Origin: Nocardia abscessus
GTDB taxonomy: Bacteria; Actinomycetota; Actinomycetes; Mycobacteriales; Mycobacteriaceae
Length of the DNA stretch: 64,000 bases
Assembly (NCBI RefSeq): GCF_015477775.1
Contig: NZ_JADLQO010000001.1
Location: 620,001-684,000 of the forward strand
Direction: 5' to 3'
The notes beneath the pieces were generated by a model. That model saw only the letters and a list, made by a program, of their open reading frames with translations. It made no database searches and was not told the DNA's origin. Shown in pieces: positions 7,935 to 16,591 of this stretch. A program made the translations under genes and the position numbers. Position 1 is the stretch's first letter, and every line of letters begins with the position of its first letter.

Positions 7935-9278
7935 ATGGAATTCATCGCGCCGGTCGATGCCGTCTTCTTACTCGCCGAATCCCGCGAACAGCCGATGCAC
8001 GTCGGAGCGCTGCAACTATTCGAGCCACCAGAGGGCGCCGGAGACGACTTCGCCGCGCAGGTCCACGACAAACTCTTGGGCAGCACGGACGTCGATCAGA
8101 GGTTCCGCAAGCATCCGGCAACGATCTTCGGAGCGCCACAGATGGCGTGGACATATGCCGAAGAGGTCGAGCTCGACTACCACGTGCGGCGGCTGGCCCT
8201 GCCCGGGCCAGGGCGGATGCACCAGCTCGTCGATCTGGCCTCCGGGCTGCACAGCACTTTGCTCGACCGGCATCGCCCGCTGTGGGAGTTCCATCTGATC
8301 GAGGGCCTCGCCGACGGCAGGTTCGCGCTGTACTCGAAGATGCATCACGCGCTGATCGACGGCGTCTCCGCACAGCGCCTGCTGCGCCGCACGCTGACCA
8401 GCGATCCGGCCTCCAGCGCCACCCGGGTGCCGTGGCATCTGCCGCATGGCAGGCGCAGGGCGGCGACCGGCGCCGGGGGCGCGGCCCGGAATCTGGTCTC
8501 CGCGGCGGCGTCCGGCGCCTCGCTGCTGCGCGCTGCCCGTACCGCTCTGCTGCGGCAGCAGCTGAGCTTGCCGTTCGCGGCTCCGCGCACGATGTTCAAC
8601 GTGCCGATCGGGGGCGCGCGCCGATCGGCGGTCCGGTCCTGGTCGCTGGATCGGCTGCAGCAGGTCAAGAAGGCGACCGGCTCGACGCTCAACGATGTGG
8701 TGCTCACCATGTCGGCGGGCGCGTTGCGGCGGTACCTGATCGAGCGAGACGCCCTGCCCGACAAGCCGTTGATCGCGATGGTGCCGATGTCGCTGCGCGC
8801 CGAGGACGACGACGACACCAACGGCGTGAAGGTCGGGGCGGTGCTGTGCAACCTCGGCACCGACATCGCCGATCCGCTCGACCGCCTGCAGGTGGTCAGC
8901 GCGTCGATGCGGGACGGCAAGGACGTCTACCGCACGCTGTCGTCCAACCAGACGATGGCGCTGTCGGCGCTGATGCTCAGCCCGCTCGCCCTCAATCTCG
9001 TGCCCGCGCTGATTCCGTGGACCAATCCGACCTTCAACATCGTCATCTCGAACGTACCGGGGCCGCGCGAACCGATGTACTGGAACGGCGCCCGGCTCGA
9101 CGCGAGCTATCCGCTGTCGATCCCGTTCGACGGCCAGGCGGTGAACATCACGCTGACCTCCAACGCGGATAATCTCGACTTCGGCCTGGTCGGCTGCCGC
9201 CGCAGTGTGCCGCAACTGCCCCGCCTGCTCGATCACCTGGAGTCCTCGCTGGCCGAGCTGGAGCGCGCCGCCGTCTGA
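7935..9278 (+). CDS. Wax ester synthase/diacylglycerol acyltransferase (WS/DGAT)
   Basis: A 447-residue WS/DGAT-family acyltransferase, which esterifies acyl-CoA to diacylglycerol or long alcohols to make triacylglycerol or wax. It has the opening MEFIAPVDAVFLLAESREQP, the catalytic HHALIDG at 137-143, a PLW motif near 115-117, an N-D-V-V-L motif (TLNDVVLTM) and the family segment NIVISNVPGP. The ATG at 7935 is preferred over an upstream start at 7905 because AGGGGG lies at 7920-7925. It stands alone on its strand and fits the lipid storage typical of mycolata. Confidence 0.9.
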   Translation: MEFIAPVDAVFLLAESREQPMHVGALQLFEPPEGAGDDFAAQVHDKLLGSTDVDQRFRKHPATIFGAPQMAWTYAEEVELDYHVRRLALPGPGRMHQLVDLASGLHSTLLDRHRPLWEFHLIEGLADGRFALYSKMHHALIDGVSAQRLLRRTLTSDPASSATRVPWHLPHGRRRAATGAGGAARNLVSAAASGASLLRAARTALLRQQLSLPFAAPRTMFNVPIGGARRSAVRSWSLDRLQQVKKATGSTLNDVVLTMSAGALRRYLIERDALPDKPLIAMVPMSLRAEDDDDTNGVKVGAVLCNLGTDIADPLDRLQVVSASMRDGKDVYRTLSSNQTMALSALMLSPLALNLVPALIPWTNPTFNIVISNVPGPREPMYWNGARLDASYPLSIPFDGQAVNITLTSNADNLDFGLVGCRRSVPQLPRLLDHLESSLAELERAAV

Positions 9279-9302
9279 CACTCGACGCATTCCGCAGAAA
9301 AC

Positions 9303-9316
9303 TAGAACGTGTTACT
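9303..9316. promoter_or_regulatory. KstR-like operator, site 1
   Basis: TAGAACGTGTTACT fits the KstR consensus T-n2-AAC-n2-GTT-n2-A at all but the last base. It lies 180 nt before the nitronate-monooxygenase-like gene. KstR represses cholesterol-catabolic genes in Mycobacterium and Rhodococcus. Confidence 0.5.
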
Positions 9317-9428
9317 GTCGATGCATGGTGCGCAGGCCCGTTGCGGACGCCGCAGCCGCTTCATGGCGATATCAGCGGCTCGCGGCGAACTCGACGTGTA
9401 GCGGCCCCGTCGTACCCACCGGCAATTA

Positions 9429-9442
9429 TGCAACTCGTTCTA
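9429..9442. promoter_or_regulatory. KstR-like operator, site 2
   Basis: TGCAACTCGTTCTA matches T-n2-AAC-n2-GTT-n2-A at every fixed position, 54 nt before the start codon at 9496. Two such sites in one 217-nt intergenic region make regulation by a KstR-type TetR repressor plausible. Confidence 0.5.
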
Positions 9443-9495
9443 GTACACCTGCGCCGCGCCGTTCGCGGCGGAGCAGTTAGGGAGACCAGCACGCC

Positions 9496-10620
9496 ATGCG
9501 TACCGAAATCTGCGAACGGCTCGGGATCGAATTCCCCATCTTCGCCTTCACCCACTGCCGCGACGTGGCGGCCGCGGTCAGCAACGCGGGCGGACTCGGC
9601 GTGCTCGGCGCCGTCGGCTTCACCGCCGAGCAGCTCGAGGTCGAACTGGCCTGGCTGGACGAGCACGTACAGGGCGTGTACGGCGTCGACCTGGTGATCC
9701 CCTCCAAGTACGAAGGCAAGGGCATCGACGGCCTGTCGCCCGAGGAACTGGAAGCCAAGCTGGCCGAGATGGTCCCGCAGGGACACCGTGATTTCGCCGA
9801 GAAGATCCTCGCCGACCACGGCGTGCCCCAGCTGCCGGACGGCGAACACCACAACCAACTGCTCGGCTGGACCTCCACCACGGCGGGGCCGCAGGTGGAG
9901 GTGATTCTCCGGCATCCGAAGGCGAAGCTGGTCGCCAATGCCCTCGGCACCCCGCCCGAGGACGTGGTCAAGCAGGTGCAGGACTCCGGCAGGCTGATCG
10001 GCGCGCTGTGCGGTTCGGTCAAGCACGCGCTCAACCACAAGCGAGCGGGCCTGGACTTCGTGGTCTGCCAGGGCACCGAGGGCGGCGGCCACTGCGGCGA
10101 GGTCTCCTCGCTGGTGCTGTGGCCCCAGGTCATCGACGCAGTCGGCGACCTGCCTGTGCTGGCCGCGGGAGGTATCGGCAACGGCCGCCAGGTGGCCGCC
10201 GCGATGGCGATGGGCGCCGCGGGCGCGTGGACCGGTTCGGTCTGGCTGACGGTGGAGGAGGCCAACGTGCCGCCCGCGCAGATGCAGACCTACATCGACG
10301 CCACCAGCCACGACACCGTTCGTTCGCGCGCGTGGACCGGCAAGCCCGCCCGCATGCTGCGCAACGACTGGACCGAGGCGTGGGAGCAGGCCGACACCCC
10401 CGATCCGCTGCCGATGCCGCTGCAGATGATGGTCGCGCTGGACGGTGTGAAGCGTGGCCACCGCTACCCGGAGGCCGCCAAGGACGTGAACTTCAATCCG
10501 GTCGGCCAGATCGTCGGCATGATGAACCGGGTCGAGCGCTCCGCCGACGTGGTCAATCGGCTGATCCAGGAGTACGTCGAGGCGTGCGAGCGCCTGAACA
10601 AGCTCAACGGCGGGATCTGA
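9496..10620 (+). CDS. Nitronate-monooxygenase-like FMN oxidoreductase
   Basis: A 374-residue TIM-barrel flavoenzyme of the nitronate monooxygenase/2-nitropropane dioxygenase group, close in pattern to M. tuberculosis Rv1533. It has an AAAVSNAGGLGVLGAVG phosphate/FMN motif near the N-terminus, CQGTEGGGHCGEV (the conserved GGGH region), LAAGGIGNGRQVAAAMAMGA for FMN phosphate binding, and a TGKPARMLRN signature. It probably uses FMN and reduced nicotinamide or oxygen, but the substrate is unknown. KstR-like sites in front suggest a link with steroid or related catabolism. Confidence 0.82.
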   Translation: MRTEICERLGIEFPIFAFTHCRDVAAAVSNAGGLGVLGAVGFTAEQLEVELAWLDEHVQGVYGVDLVIPSKYEGKGIDGLSPEELEAKLAEMVPQGHRDFAEKILADHGVPQLPDGEHHNQLLGWTSTTAGPQVEVILRHPKAKLVANALGTPPEDVVKQVQDSGRLIGALCGSVKHALNHKRAGLDFVVCQGTEGGGHCGEVSSLVLWPQVIDAVGDLPVLAAGGIGNGRQVAAAMAMGAAGAWTGSVWLTVEEANVPPAQMQTYIDATSHDTVRSRAWTGKPARMLRNDWTEAWEQADTPDPLPMPLQMMVALDGVKRGHRYPEAAKDVNFNPVGQIVGMMNRVERSADVVNRLIQEYVEACERLNKLNGGI

Positions 10621-10646
10621 GGCCCGAGCGCCGAGTCCGGGGCGGC

Positions 10647-10674
10647 GATGCCATGCGGGACGCCCGCAGGCATC
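10647..10674. terminator. Strong hairpin after the flavoenzyme gene
   Basis: GATGCC-a-TGCGGG and CCCGCA-GGCATC form a 12-bp stem with one bulged A and a 3-nt loop, 27 nt after the stop. It lies in the 327-nt gap 10621-10947 between convergent genes, which otherwise holds nothing I can identify. Confidence 0.75.
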
Positions 10675-10947
10675 CCACCTGGTTCCCTCGCTCTGCTCGT
10701 GCGATCACCGACCTTCACCGTCGGCGTGATTTCGCGGCAGCGCAGGTGAATTCGCTGGGGCCGGAATCGATCTGGGCAGCGCGGCCACCCGTGGGTCGCC
10801 CACCGTCGCATCCGGGTTTCGACCGGCATTGTCTGGGACAGACGATGCCGACGAACTATGCGGCCATGTCGACTTCCTGGCATCGCCTGGACAGATCACG
10901 GACAACTGACCAAAACCGTCTCAGACGCACTGTGCGGTGTACGAGAG

Positions 10948-11724
10948 CTACGCGGTGGCGGCGTGGGACCGGCCGTCGCCCTCCTCGGCCGCGGCCACCA
11001 ATTCGTCGAACCGCGCGATGACCTTCTCGTGGTACATGCCGAACAGATCCTCGAACAGCGCCAACTGCGCCTCGCTCGGGCCGGAGCCGGAATCCCACAC
11101 CGCGGCCAGTGCCCGCCAGACCAGCACGTGCAGGTCCGGCGCGCCCGCGAAGTACGCCTCGACCGCCTCCGGCACCTCGAGCACCATCTCGCCGATCGAG
11201 TTCATGATCGCGCGCTGCATAGGAAGACCGAGCACGGTAAGCAACCTGCGTACCAGCGCGACCTCGAGCGCCAGAATCTGACGCAGGTCCGGAACATCTT
11301 GACGAGCAATCGATTCGAGTTCGTCGATGATGGCTTTCATTTCGGCCGAATCGATCCGCTGCGCGTGACCGGTGTAACCGAGCAGCGCCTCGAGCACGAG
11401 ATTGCGCTCGACGTCGACGATGTCGCGGAACATCTCTATCGCGATGTCCGGCATGGGAATCGAGAACCGGAACAGCTGGCGGTACACCTCGACGCCGCCC
11501 GCCTCCCGGACATCACGAATCGTGAATCCCTTGCCGCGCCGGGCTTCGACGAAGCCGTACGACTCCAGCCGGCCCAAGGTCAGCTGCGCGGTCGCGCGGT
11601 TCATGTCGAATTCCTCGGCTACCTGACGAACCGACGGCATGAGATCCCCCGGCTGATATTCCCCAGCGGCAACCCGGCGCGCCAACTCGTCGGCAACGTC
11701 GGCGACCACCGTTTGGGATCCCAT
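10948..11724 (-). CDS. GntR-family transcriptional regulator (FadR-like)
   Basis: A 258-residue regulator. The N-terminal winged helix runs from about residue 5 to 75, with the GntR signature GDLMPSVRQVAEEFDMNRAT and the wing EARRGKGFTIRDV. The C-terminal alpha-helical domain (about 85-245) resembles the FCD/FadR effector domain. It probably senses a small acid or acyl-CoA, though the effector is unknown. The ATG at 11724 is chosen over one 30 nt upstream because AAAGGTGA precedes it. It is divergent from the ABC1-type gene, with a perfect 14-bp palindrome between them. Confidence 0.85.
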   Translation of the reverse strand: MGSQTVVADVADELARRVAAGEYQPGDLMPSVRQVAEEFDMNRATAQLTLGRLESYGFVEARRGKGFTIRDVREAGGVEVYRQLFRFSIPMPDIAIEMFRDIVDVERNLVLEALLGYTGHAQRIDSAEMKAIIDELESIARQDVPDLRQILALEVALVRRLLTVLGLPMQRAIMNSIGEMVLEVPEAVEAYFAGAPDLHVLVWRALAAVWDSGSGPSEAQLALFEDLFGMYHEKVIARFDELVAAAEEGDGRSHAATA

Positions 11725-11778
11725 CGAAGTCACCTTTCGACTGCTTTCGAACACGTCCCAGACAGTCTAGGCCCTACT

Positions 11779-11792
11779 GTGCAGTACTGCAC
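11779..11792. promoter_or_regulatory. Perfect 14-bp palindrome, candidate GntR operator
   Basis: GTGCAGTACTGCAC is identical to its reverse complement and lies in the 105-nt region between the divergent GntR and ABC1-type genes, 38 nt from the latter's start. It is a natural autoregulatory operator that could control both genes. Confidence 0.55.
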
Positions 11793-11829
11793 GTGTGTCA
11801 CACTGGTCCGCGCGACTGTGAGGTGAGTC

Positions 11830-13320
11830 ATGACCATCCGGCCCTTCGGAGAGCGCCCCGAGGAGGGGGCGACGGGGAGGCGATCCCGGCTTTTCGCGTC
11901 GCGGTCGCACGGTAAACCTCCTGTTCACGGCGTTGTTCGTGGCGCGAAGCTCGCCGCGCTGCCGATGGCGTTCGCCGGGCGGCAGGCCGCGGGCGTCGGC
12001 AAACGCGCCCTCGGCAGATCGGCCGAAGAAGTCAATCGCGACATCCAGCTCCGCACCGCACAGCACATTTTCGAGGTGCTCGGCGAGCTGAAAGGCTGCG
12101 CCGCGAAGCTAGGGCAGCTGTTGGCCATCTACGAGCTGGCGCTGCCGCCGGACCTGGCCGAGCCGTACCGGATCGCGCTCAGCAGGCTGCAGGACGCCGC
12201 GCCCGCCATGCTGCCGCACACGGTGCATGCCGCGATGGCCGACAGCATGGGCGCCCAATGGCGTTCCCGTTTCCGCGAATTCGACGATCGCCGCGCCGCC
12301 TCGGCCTCGCTCGGGCAGGTGCACAGAGCGGTGTGGCACGACGGCAGGCCGGTCGCGGTCAAGGTGATGTACCCCGGCGGCAGGCAGGCGGTGGAGCGCG
12401 ATCTGGACCACCTGCGCCGGATCTCCTATCTCGCATCGGTATTCCTGCCCGGCGCGGACGTGAAATCGGTGACCGAAGCCATCTGCGCGTCGGTCACCGG
12501 GGAACTCGATTACGCGGCCGAGGCCGATCATCAGAGAGCTTTCGCCGCCGCCTATGCCGGCGATCCGGACCTCTATGTGCCCGATGTCGTTGCCCAGCAC
12601 GGTGACGTCCTGATCAGCGAATGGATCGACGGCACGCCGGTGCCCCGCATCGTCGCCTCCGGCACGCAGGCCGAGCGCGACCGGGTGGGCATGCTCATGG
12701 TCCGCTTCGTGACCTCGGGCTGGGGCAGGCACGGGCTGCTGTACGCCGATCCGCATCCGGGCAACTTCCGCGTGCTGCCCGACGGCAGGCTCGGCGTAAT
12801 GGATTTCGGCGCGTGCTGTGCGTGGCCGCCCGCGGGTTTCGACGAACTGACGCTCGACTGCTGCAAGGCGATCTTCCGGGGTGGGCCAGGGGATCTGGCG
12901 GCGGCCACGCGCAGGCACGGCTTCGTGGAAACGGGGCGGGCCTTCGACAGCGAGGCGCTCTACGCCGCGATCACCCCGTGCGGTGAGCCGCTCCGGCACA
13001 CGACCTATCGGCTCACCACGCGCTGGCTACGCCGACAGGTGCTGCGCACCACGAACCCTCGCCTGACCAACGTGATCCGGCAGATGACCATGCCCGCCTA
13101 TTTCACGCCGTTCGCGCGCTCGTTCCTCACGCTGGTCGGCGTGCTCGGCCAACTGGAGACCGAAGGCTCCTTTCGCGACGAAATCGTGCGCTGGCTACCG
13201 CAATTGAGCGAAGCGCTCACCGTGGTCGAGGAGCCGGATACCACCCCGCCGACGGTTGACCTGGCCGCCGTACGGAGGCAGCGGCTCGATACGGGCGAGC
13301 GGGAGCTGCCGATCGGGTGA
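11830..13320 (+). CDS. ABC1/AarF/UbiB-family atypical kinase
   Basis: A 496-residue protein of the ABC1 (ADCK/UbiB) protein-kinase-like family. It shows the family KxGQ motif as AAKLGQLLAIYE, the Ala-rich nucleotide loop RAASASLGQVH, the ion-pair lysine in AVKVMYPG, the catalytic-loop YADPHPGNFRV and the metal-binding MDFGACC. In bacteria UbiB relatives support quinone synthesis as ATPases; actinobacterial members are less defined. The ATG at 11830 follows GTGAGGTGA. The stop codon is inside a hairpin that probably ends transcription. Confidence 0.87.
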   Translation: MTIRPFGERPEEGATGRRSRLFASRSHGKPPVHGVVRGAKLAALPMAFAGRQAAGVGKRALGRSAEEVNRDIQLRTAQHIFEVLGELKGCAAKLGQLLAIYELALPPDLAEPYRIALSRLQDAAPAMLPHTVHAAMADSMGAQWRSRFREFDDRRAASASLGQVHRAVWHDGRPVAVKVMYPGGRQAVERDLDHLRRISYLASVFLPGADVKSVTEAICASVTGELDYAAEADHQRAFAAAYAGDPDLYVPDVVAQHGDVLISEWIDGTPVPRIVASGTQAERDRVGMLMVRFVTSGWGRHGLLYADPHPGNFRVLPDGRLGVMDFGACCAWPPAGFDELTLDCCKAIFRGGPGDLAAATRRHGFVETGRAFDSEALYAAITPCGEPLRHTTYRLTTRWLRRQVLRTTNPRLTNVIRQMTMPAYFTPFARSFLTLVGVLGQLETEGSFRDEIVRWLPQLSEALTVVEEPDTTPPTVDLAAVRRQRLDTGERELPIG

Positions 13321-13328
13321 CCCCGATC
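13311..13328 (+). terminator. Hairpin overlapping the stop codon of the ABC1-type gene
   Basis: GATCGGG and CCCGATC form a perfect 7-bp stem with the loop TGAC, which contains the stop codon. The following gap to 13462 also has tandem copies of CCGTCCCA and of ACTCCGGCTG, of unknown meaning. Confidence 0.55.
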
Positions 13329-13462
13329 AGCAAGGCAGGCAAGCGTATTCGATATGCTGCGTAGCGAGCGGGATGAACACTGGAAAGATCACCGTCCCAT
13401 ACCGTCCCAGACAGTTGACTCCGGCTGACTCCGGCTGTCTACGCTGGTCCGGCGCAGGCGCG

Positions 13463-14062
13463 TCACCGCGACAACCACGCGTGCCAATCCGGCGCGATGA
13501 GCGCCGCCATCTCGTCATAGCCCGCGGCCCCCGGATGCGCACCGTCGCCCGCGCGTACCTCCGCACACCACACCGGATTGCCGCGCAGTGGCTGGTGCAC
13601 GCGCACGTACGGCACGTCCGCCGCCGCGCACACCCGCGCGAACCGCTCGTCCAGCGCCGCGGTCCGGGCATTGTGCTCGGCGTCCGCGATCGGCGGCGGA
13701 GCGACCAGCAACACCCGCCAGTTTCGTTCGACCGCCTGCGCGAGCAGCTCGCTCAGGTTGGCCAGCGATTCCTCGGGACCCACCCTCGGGCCGCCGTTCT
13801 CGTGCATGGCGTCGTTCACTCCGAACGACAGCACGACCCTGGCGTCCACACCCTCCGGCAGCCTGGGCGAGCATTCGGCCCTGAAACGCGCCAGGATCTC
13901 GGCCGAGGTCTGCCTGCGCACCCCGAGGTTGTAGGCGGTCGACGGCACGCCCCGCGCATACGCGGCGGACGTGAGCCGGCCCGCCCAGCCCAGGCCGCGC
14001 GGGTCGCCGACACCGGCGACGAACGAGTCTCCGACAAAGCACACACGCAGATCACGGCTCAC
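13463..14062 (-). CDS. SGNH/GDSL-family hydrolase
   Basis: A 199-residue esterase or lipase of the SGNH fold. Block I is CFVGDSFVAGVGD (nucleophile Ser in GDS), block II holds the Gly of LGWAGRL, block III is SFGVNDA (Asn), and block V is DGAHPGAAGY with catalytic Asp and His. There is no signal peptide, so it is probably cytoplasmic. I prefer the GTG at 14062, which has GAGG 9 nt upstream, over a GTG two codons earlier. It is divergent from the 2OG oxygenase gene with 86 nt between. Confidence 0.83.
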   Translation of the reverse strand: MSRDLRVCFVGDSFVAGVGDPRGLGWAGRLTSAAYARGVPSTAYNLGVRRQTSAEILARFRAECSPRLPEGVDARVVLSFGVNDAMHENGGPRVGPEESLANLSELLAQAVERNWRVLLVAPPPIADAEHNARTAALDERFARVCAAADVPYVRVHQPLRGNPVWCAEVRAGDGAHPGAAGYDEMAALIAPDWHAWLSR

Positions 14063-14148
14063 CCGCACGATCCTCGCAGCGCCGAGACCGGACCGCGCGC
14101 ACCGCCCGCGGGCAATATGATCGCGGAGGGTTCGACCGGGAGGGAGTT

Positions 14149-14937
14149 ATGGTGACAAGCGAGCCGGGACTCGCGACGCCGCCGCAGTGGTTCGCGGAGT
14201 TGTTCGCCCATCGGCGCTGGATCCGCCGCACCCACCCGTTCCCGCACGTTTACGCCAGGGACGTCTTCGTTCCCGAGTTCTACCAGCGGATGGCCGATGA
14301 ACTGGAGCGGGTACGCCGGGAGCGCCCCGGCCTGTTCGACACCGTCGCCGCCGGCTACAGCGCCGACGGCATCCGGTTCGCCGACCTGCGCGACGGTCCG
14401 CTCGGGGTGTTCGGCTCGCGGGAGTGGCACGACCTGGTCGCCCGGCTCGGCGGAGTGGAAGCGACCGGCGACGTCGAAGGCTCGGTGCACCATCACGGGC
14501 CGGGCAGCCCGTTCGGCTGGCCGCACAACGATCTCAACCCGGCCTGGTTTCCCGGGCCGCCGCCTGGTTGCGACGAGGTGCGCTTGCCCGACAGCACGGT
14601 CGACACCAAGACCGGGGCGCGGGCGGCGGGCGTCCTCGCCCGCGAGACCGTGCGGGCCGTGGCGGTGCTGTTCTATCTCGGCAATCCTGGGTGGCAGCCG
14701 GGCGACGGCGGCGAGACCGCGCTCTACGACCACGTCGCCGACGCATCCGCGCTGCCGTCGGTGGTTCTCGTCCCGCCGCTGGACAATTCGCTGCTGCTGT
14801 TCGAGGTCACACCGCGCAGCTGGCATACCTTCGCGGGCAACAACGTCCGCGACCGCAACTGCGTGGTGATGTGGGTGCATCGCACGAGGGCGGATGCCGA
14901 AGGGCGCTGGGGAGGAGACAAGATTGTCCACTGGTGA
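14149..14937 (+). CDS. 2-oxoglutarate/Fe(II)-dependent oxygenase
   Basis: A 262-residue protein of the prolyl-4-hydroxylase-like 2OG-Fe(II) group. The visible iron ligands are likely His and Asp of WPHNDLN (near 124-128) and the distal His of SWHTFAGNN, followed by an Arg-rich stretch (NNVRDRNCVVMW) that would bind 2-oxoglutarate; GDGGETALYD is the usual turn between strands. The substrate is unknown. A strong GGGAGGGAG site precedes the ATG. The 3' end overlaps the next gene by 14 nt, so the two are translationally coupled. Confidence 0.78.
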   Translation: MVTSEPGLATPPQWFAELFAHRRWIRRTHPFPHVYARDVFVPEFYQRMADELERVRRERPGLFDTVAAGYSADGIRFADLRDGPLGVFGSREWHDLVARLGGVEATGDVEGSVHHHGPGSPFGWPHNDLNPAWFPGPPPGCDEVRLPDSTVDTKTGARAAGVLARETVRAVAVLFYLGNPGWQPGDGGETALYDHVADASALPSVVLVPPLDNSLLLFEVTPRSWHTFAGNNVRDRNCVVMWVHRTRADAEGRWGGDKIVHW

Positions 14938-15694
14938 ACGCCGTGTCTGCCTGCTCACCGGCGCGAGCGGCACCCTGGGCGACGCCTTCTGCCAGGCCTA
15001 CTACCGCGACTACGACATCGTCGCGGTGTGCCGCACGCGCACACCCGCGGTGCCCTCGCAGCTGGAGTGGTACGTCGATCCGCTGGCGCCGGAGGCCGCG
15101 GTGCCGGAGAACGACGCACGCGTCTTCGTGGTCCGGTCCGATCTGACCGAGCCGGACGAAGTGGAACGGGTGGTGGACCTGGCGCTGGCCCGGTTCGGCC
15201 GGGTCGACCTGCTGGTGAACAACGCGGCGCACGTTCGGCTGCATCCGCGCGGCATCGTCGACGGCGACGCGGCGCTGGACGACTTCGATCCCCATTTCAG
15301 GCTGAACGTCGCGGTGCCGCTGCGTCTTTCGGCGCGACTGGCACAGCGCTGCTGGTTGCACGCGGGCTCCGAGAATCGCGCGCGCAACCGCAACATCGTC
15401 AACGTCTCCAGCATTTCCGGGTCCGAGGTCTACCCGGGCCAGACCCTGTACTCCGCATCGAAAGCCGCGCTCAACCAGCTGACCCGCTCGATCGCCGCCG
15501 AGTTCGCCGAGTTCGGCGTGCGCGTCAACGCCATCGCGCCGACGACGTTCCCCGTCCTGGTCCCCACCGAACTGGTCGCGCGGGCGATCGTGGAACTCGA
15601 CGCGAGCGACCGATCCGGTGGGGTGTACGGCGTCGGCGTCGAGCTGGACCGGGCGGACGGCTCCTCGTTGCGGCTCGACGACGCCGAACCCTAG
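14924..15694 (+). CDS. SDR-family oxidoreductase coupled to the 2OG oxygenase
   Basis: A 256-residue short-chain dehydrogenase with the cofactor motif TGASGTLG, the NNAAH equivalent of NNAG, a VSSISGSEVYPGQTLYSASK active-site region (Ser, Tyr-x3-Lys) and NAIAPTTFP. The TTG at 14924 is proposed as start because GGAGGAGA at 14911-14918 sits 5 nt upstream; the only alternative in frame is an ATG at 14894 deeper inside the upstream gene. Together with the oxygenase it looks like a two-step hydroxylation and oxidation, or tailoring, unit. Confidence 0.8.
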   Translation: MSTGERRVCLLTGASGTLGDAFCQAYYRDYDIVAVCRTRTPAVPSQLEWYVDPLAPEAAVPENDARVFVVRSDLTEPDEVERVVDLALARFGRVDLLVNNAAHVRLHPRGIVDGDAALDDFDPHFRLNVAVPLRLSARLAQRCWLHAGSENRARNRNIVNVSSISGSEVYPGQTLYSASKAALNQLTRSIAAEFAEFGVRVNAIAPTTFPVLVPTELVARAIVELDASDRSGGVYGVGVELDRADGSSLRLDDAEP

Positions 15695-15701
15695 CCGCGG
15701 G

Positions 15702-16571
15702 CTATTCGCTCGCGTCCAGCCCCGTGGCTCGCTCGGACAGCGTCCACAGCCGCCGGGCGAGATCGGCGTCGGTCGCTTGCTTGTTGCGCGGCGGCTCCAG
15801 CTCGAAACGATGGAAGTACTGGCCGTTGATCGCCGCACCGTCGGCGGTGGTGGCCAGGTGCACCAGCGGTTCGGCGCCCTTGTCCGGGCGGATGAAGAAC
15901 GGGCGCGACAGCGGAGACCGGATGAACCAGCCGAGGCCGAGCGGGGCTCGGTCGTAGACGTGGGTGGCGACGGCCCCGGGATGGAAAGCCGCAGTGGTGA
16001 TCCCGGTGCCGGCGGTGCGCCGGGCCAGCTCCCTGGTGAACAGGATGTTGGCCAGCTTCGACGTGCCGTACGCTCCGAGCTGGCTGAACGAGCCCGTCGC
16101 CGCGTTGGCCGTGTCCAGGTTCAGCTTGGCCATCCGGTAGGTCATGCTCGCGGTGTTGACCACCCTGGCTTCGGACCGGGTCAAACGCTCCAGCAGCAGG
16201 TTGGTCAGCAGGAACGGCGCCAGGTGGTTGACCTGGAAGGTGAGTTCGTTGCCGTCGTCGGTGACCGTGCGCTTCGGCCACGCGCCGCCTGCGTTGTTGG
16301 CCAGCACATCGATCCGGGGGTACCGGTCGAGCAGCTGATCGGCCAGCTTGCGCACGTCGTCGAGCCGGGCGAAGTCGGCGACGAACGGCTCAGCGCCCGC
16401 CTTCGCGGCCACCTCGGCCGTCCGCTCCGGCGATCGCCCGACGACCGCGACGGTGGCGCCGCGTGCCGCGAGCCGCTGCGCCGCAGCGGCGCCGATACCC
16501 GAGCTCGCACCGGTCACCACCACCGTCTTGCCGGTGAGGTCCTTCTCCTGTACCTGGTCCTGCGCTGCCAT
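15702..16571 (-). CDS. SDR-family oxidoreductase (retinol-dehydrogenase-like)
   Basis: A 289-residue SDR of the retinol/light-dependent protochlorophyllide reductase-like subgroup. It has TGASSGIG after a short lead (LTGKTVVV), NNAGGAW, an NHLAPFLLTNLLL helix, an NTASMTY serine region and LGAYGTSKLANILF with Tyr-x3-Lys. The C-terminus carries the characteristic FHPGAVATH. The substrate is not known. It converges with the preceding SDR gene, separated by only 7 nt, and 20 nt separates it from the deacetylase gene upstream on the same strand, so the two may form an operon. Confidence 0.85.
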   Translation of the reverse strand: MAAQDQVQEKDLTGKTVVVTGASSGIGAAAAQRLAARGATVAVVGRSPERTAEVAAKAGAEPFVADFARLDDVRKLADQLLDRYPRIDVLANNAGGAWPKRTVTDDGNELTFQVNHLAPFLLTNLLLERLTRSEARVVNTASMTYRMAKLNLDTANAATGSFSQLGAYGTSKLANILFTRELARRTAGTGITTAAFHPGAVATHVYDRAPLGLGWFIRSPLSRPFFIRPDKGAEPLVHLATTADGAAINGQYFHRFELEPPRNKQATDADLARRLWTLSERATGLDASE

Positions 16572-16591
16572 TCCTGCCTCCCGAGCATCGG

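Noticed and set aside
11745-11760. CGAACACGT as a LexA box near the GntR gene
   Set aside because: Only one half-site matches the SOS consensus.
13424-13444. Tandem ACTCCGGCTG copies as a possible repeat array
   Set aside because: Only two copies; too short for a CRISPR or meaningful repeat.
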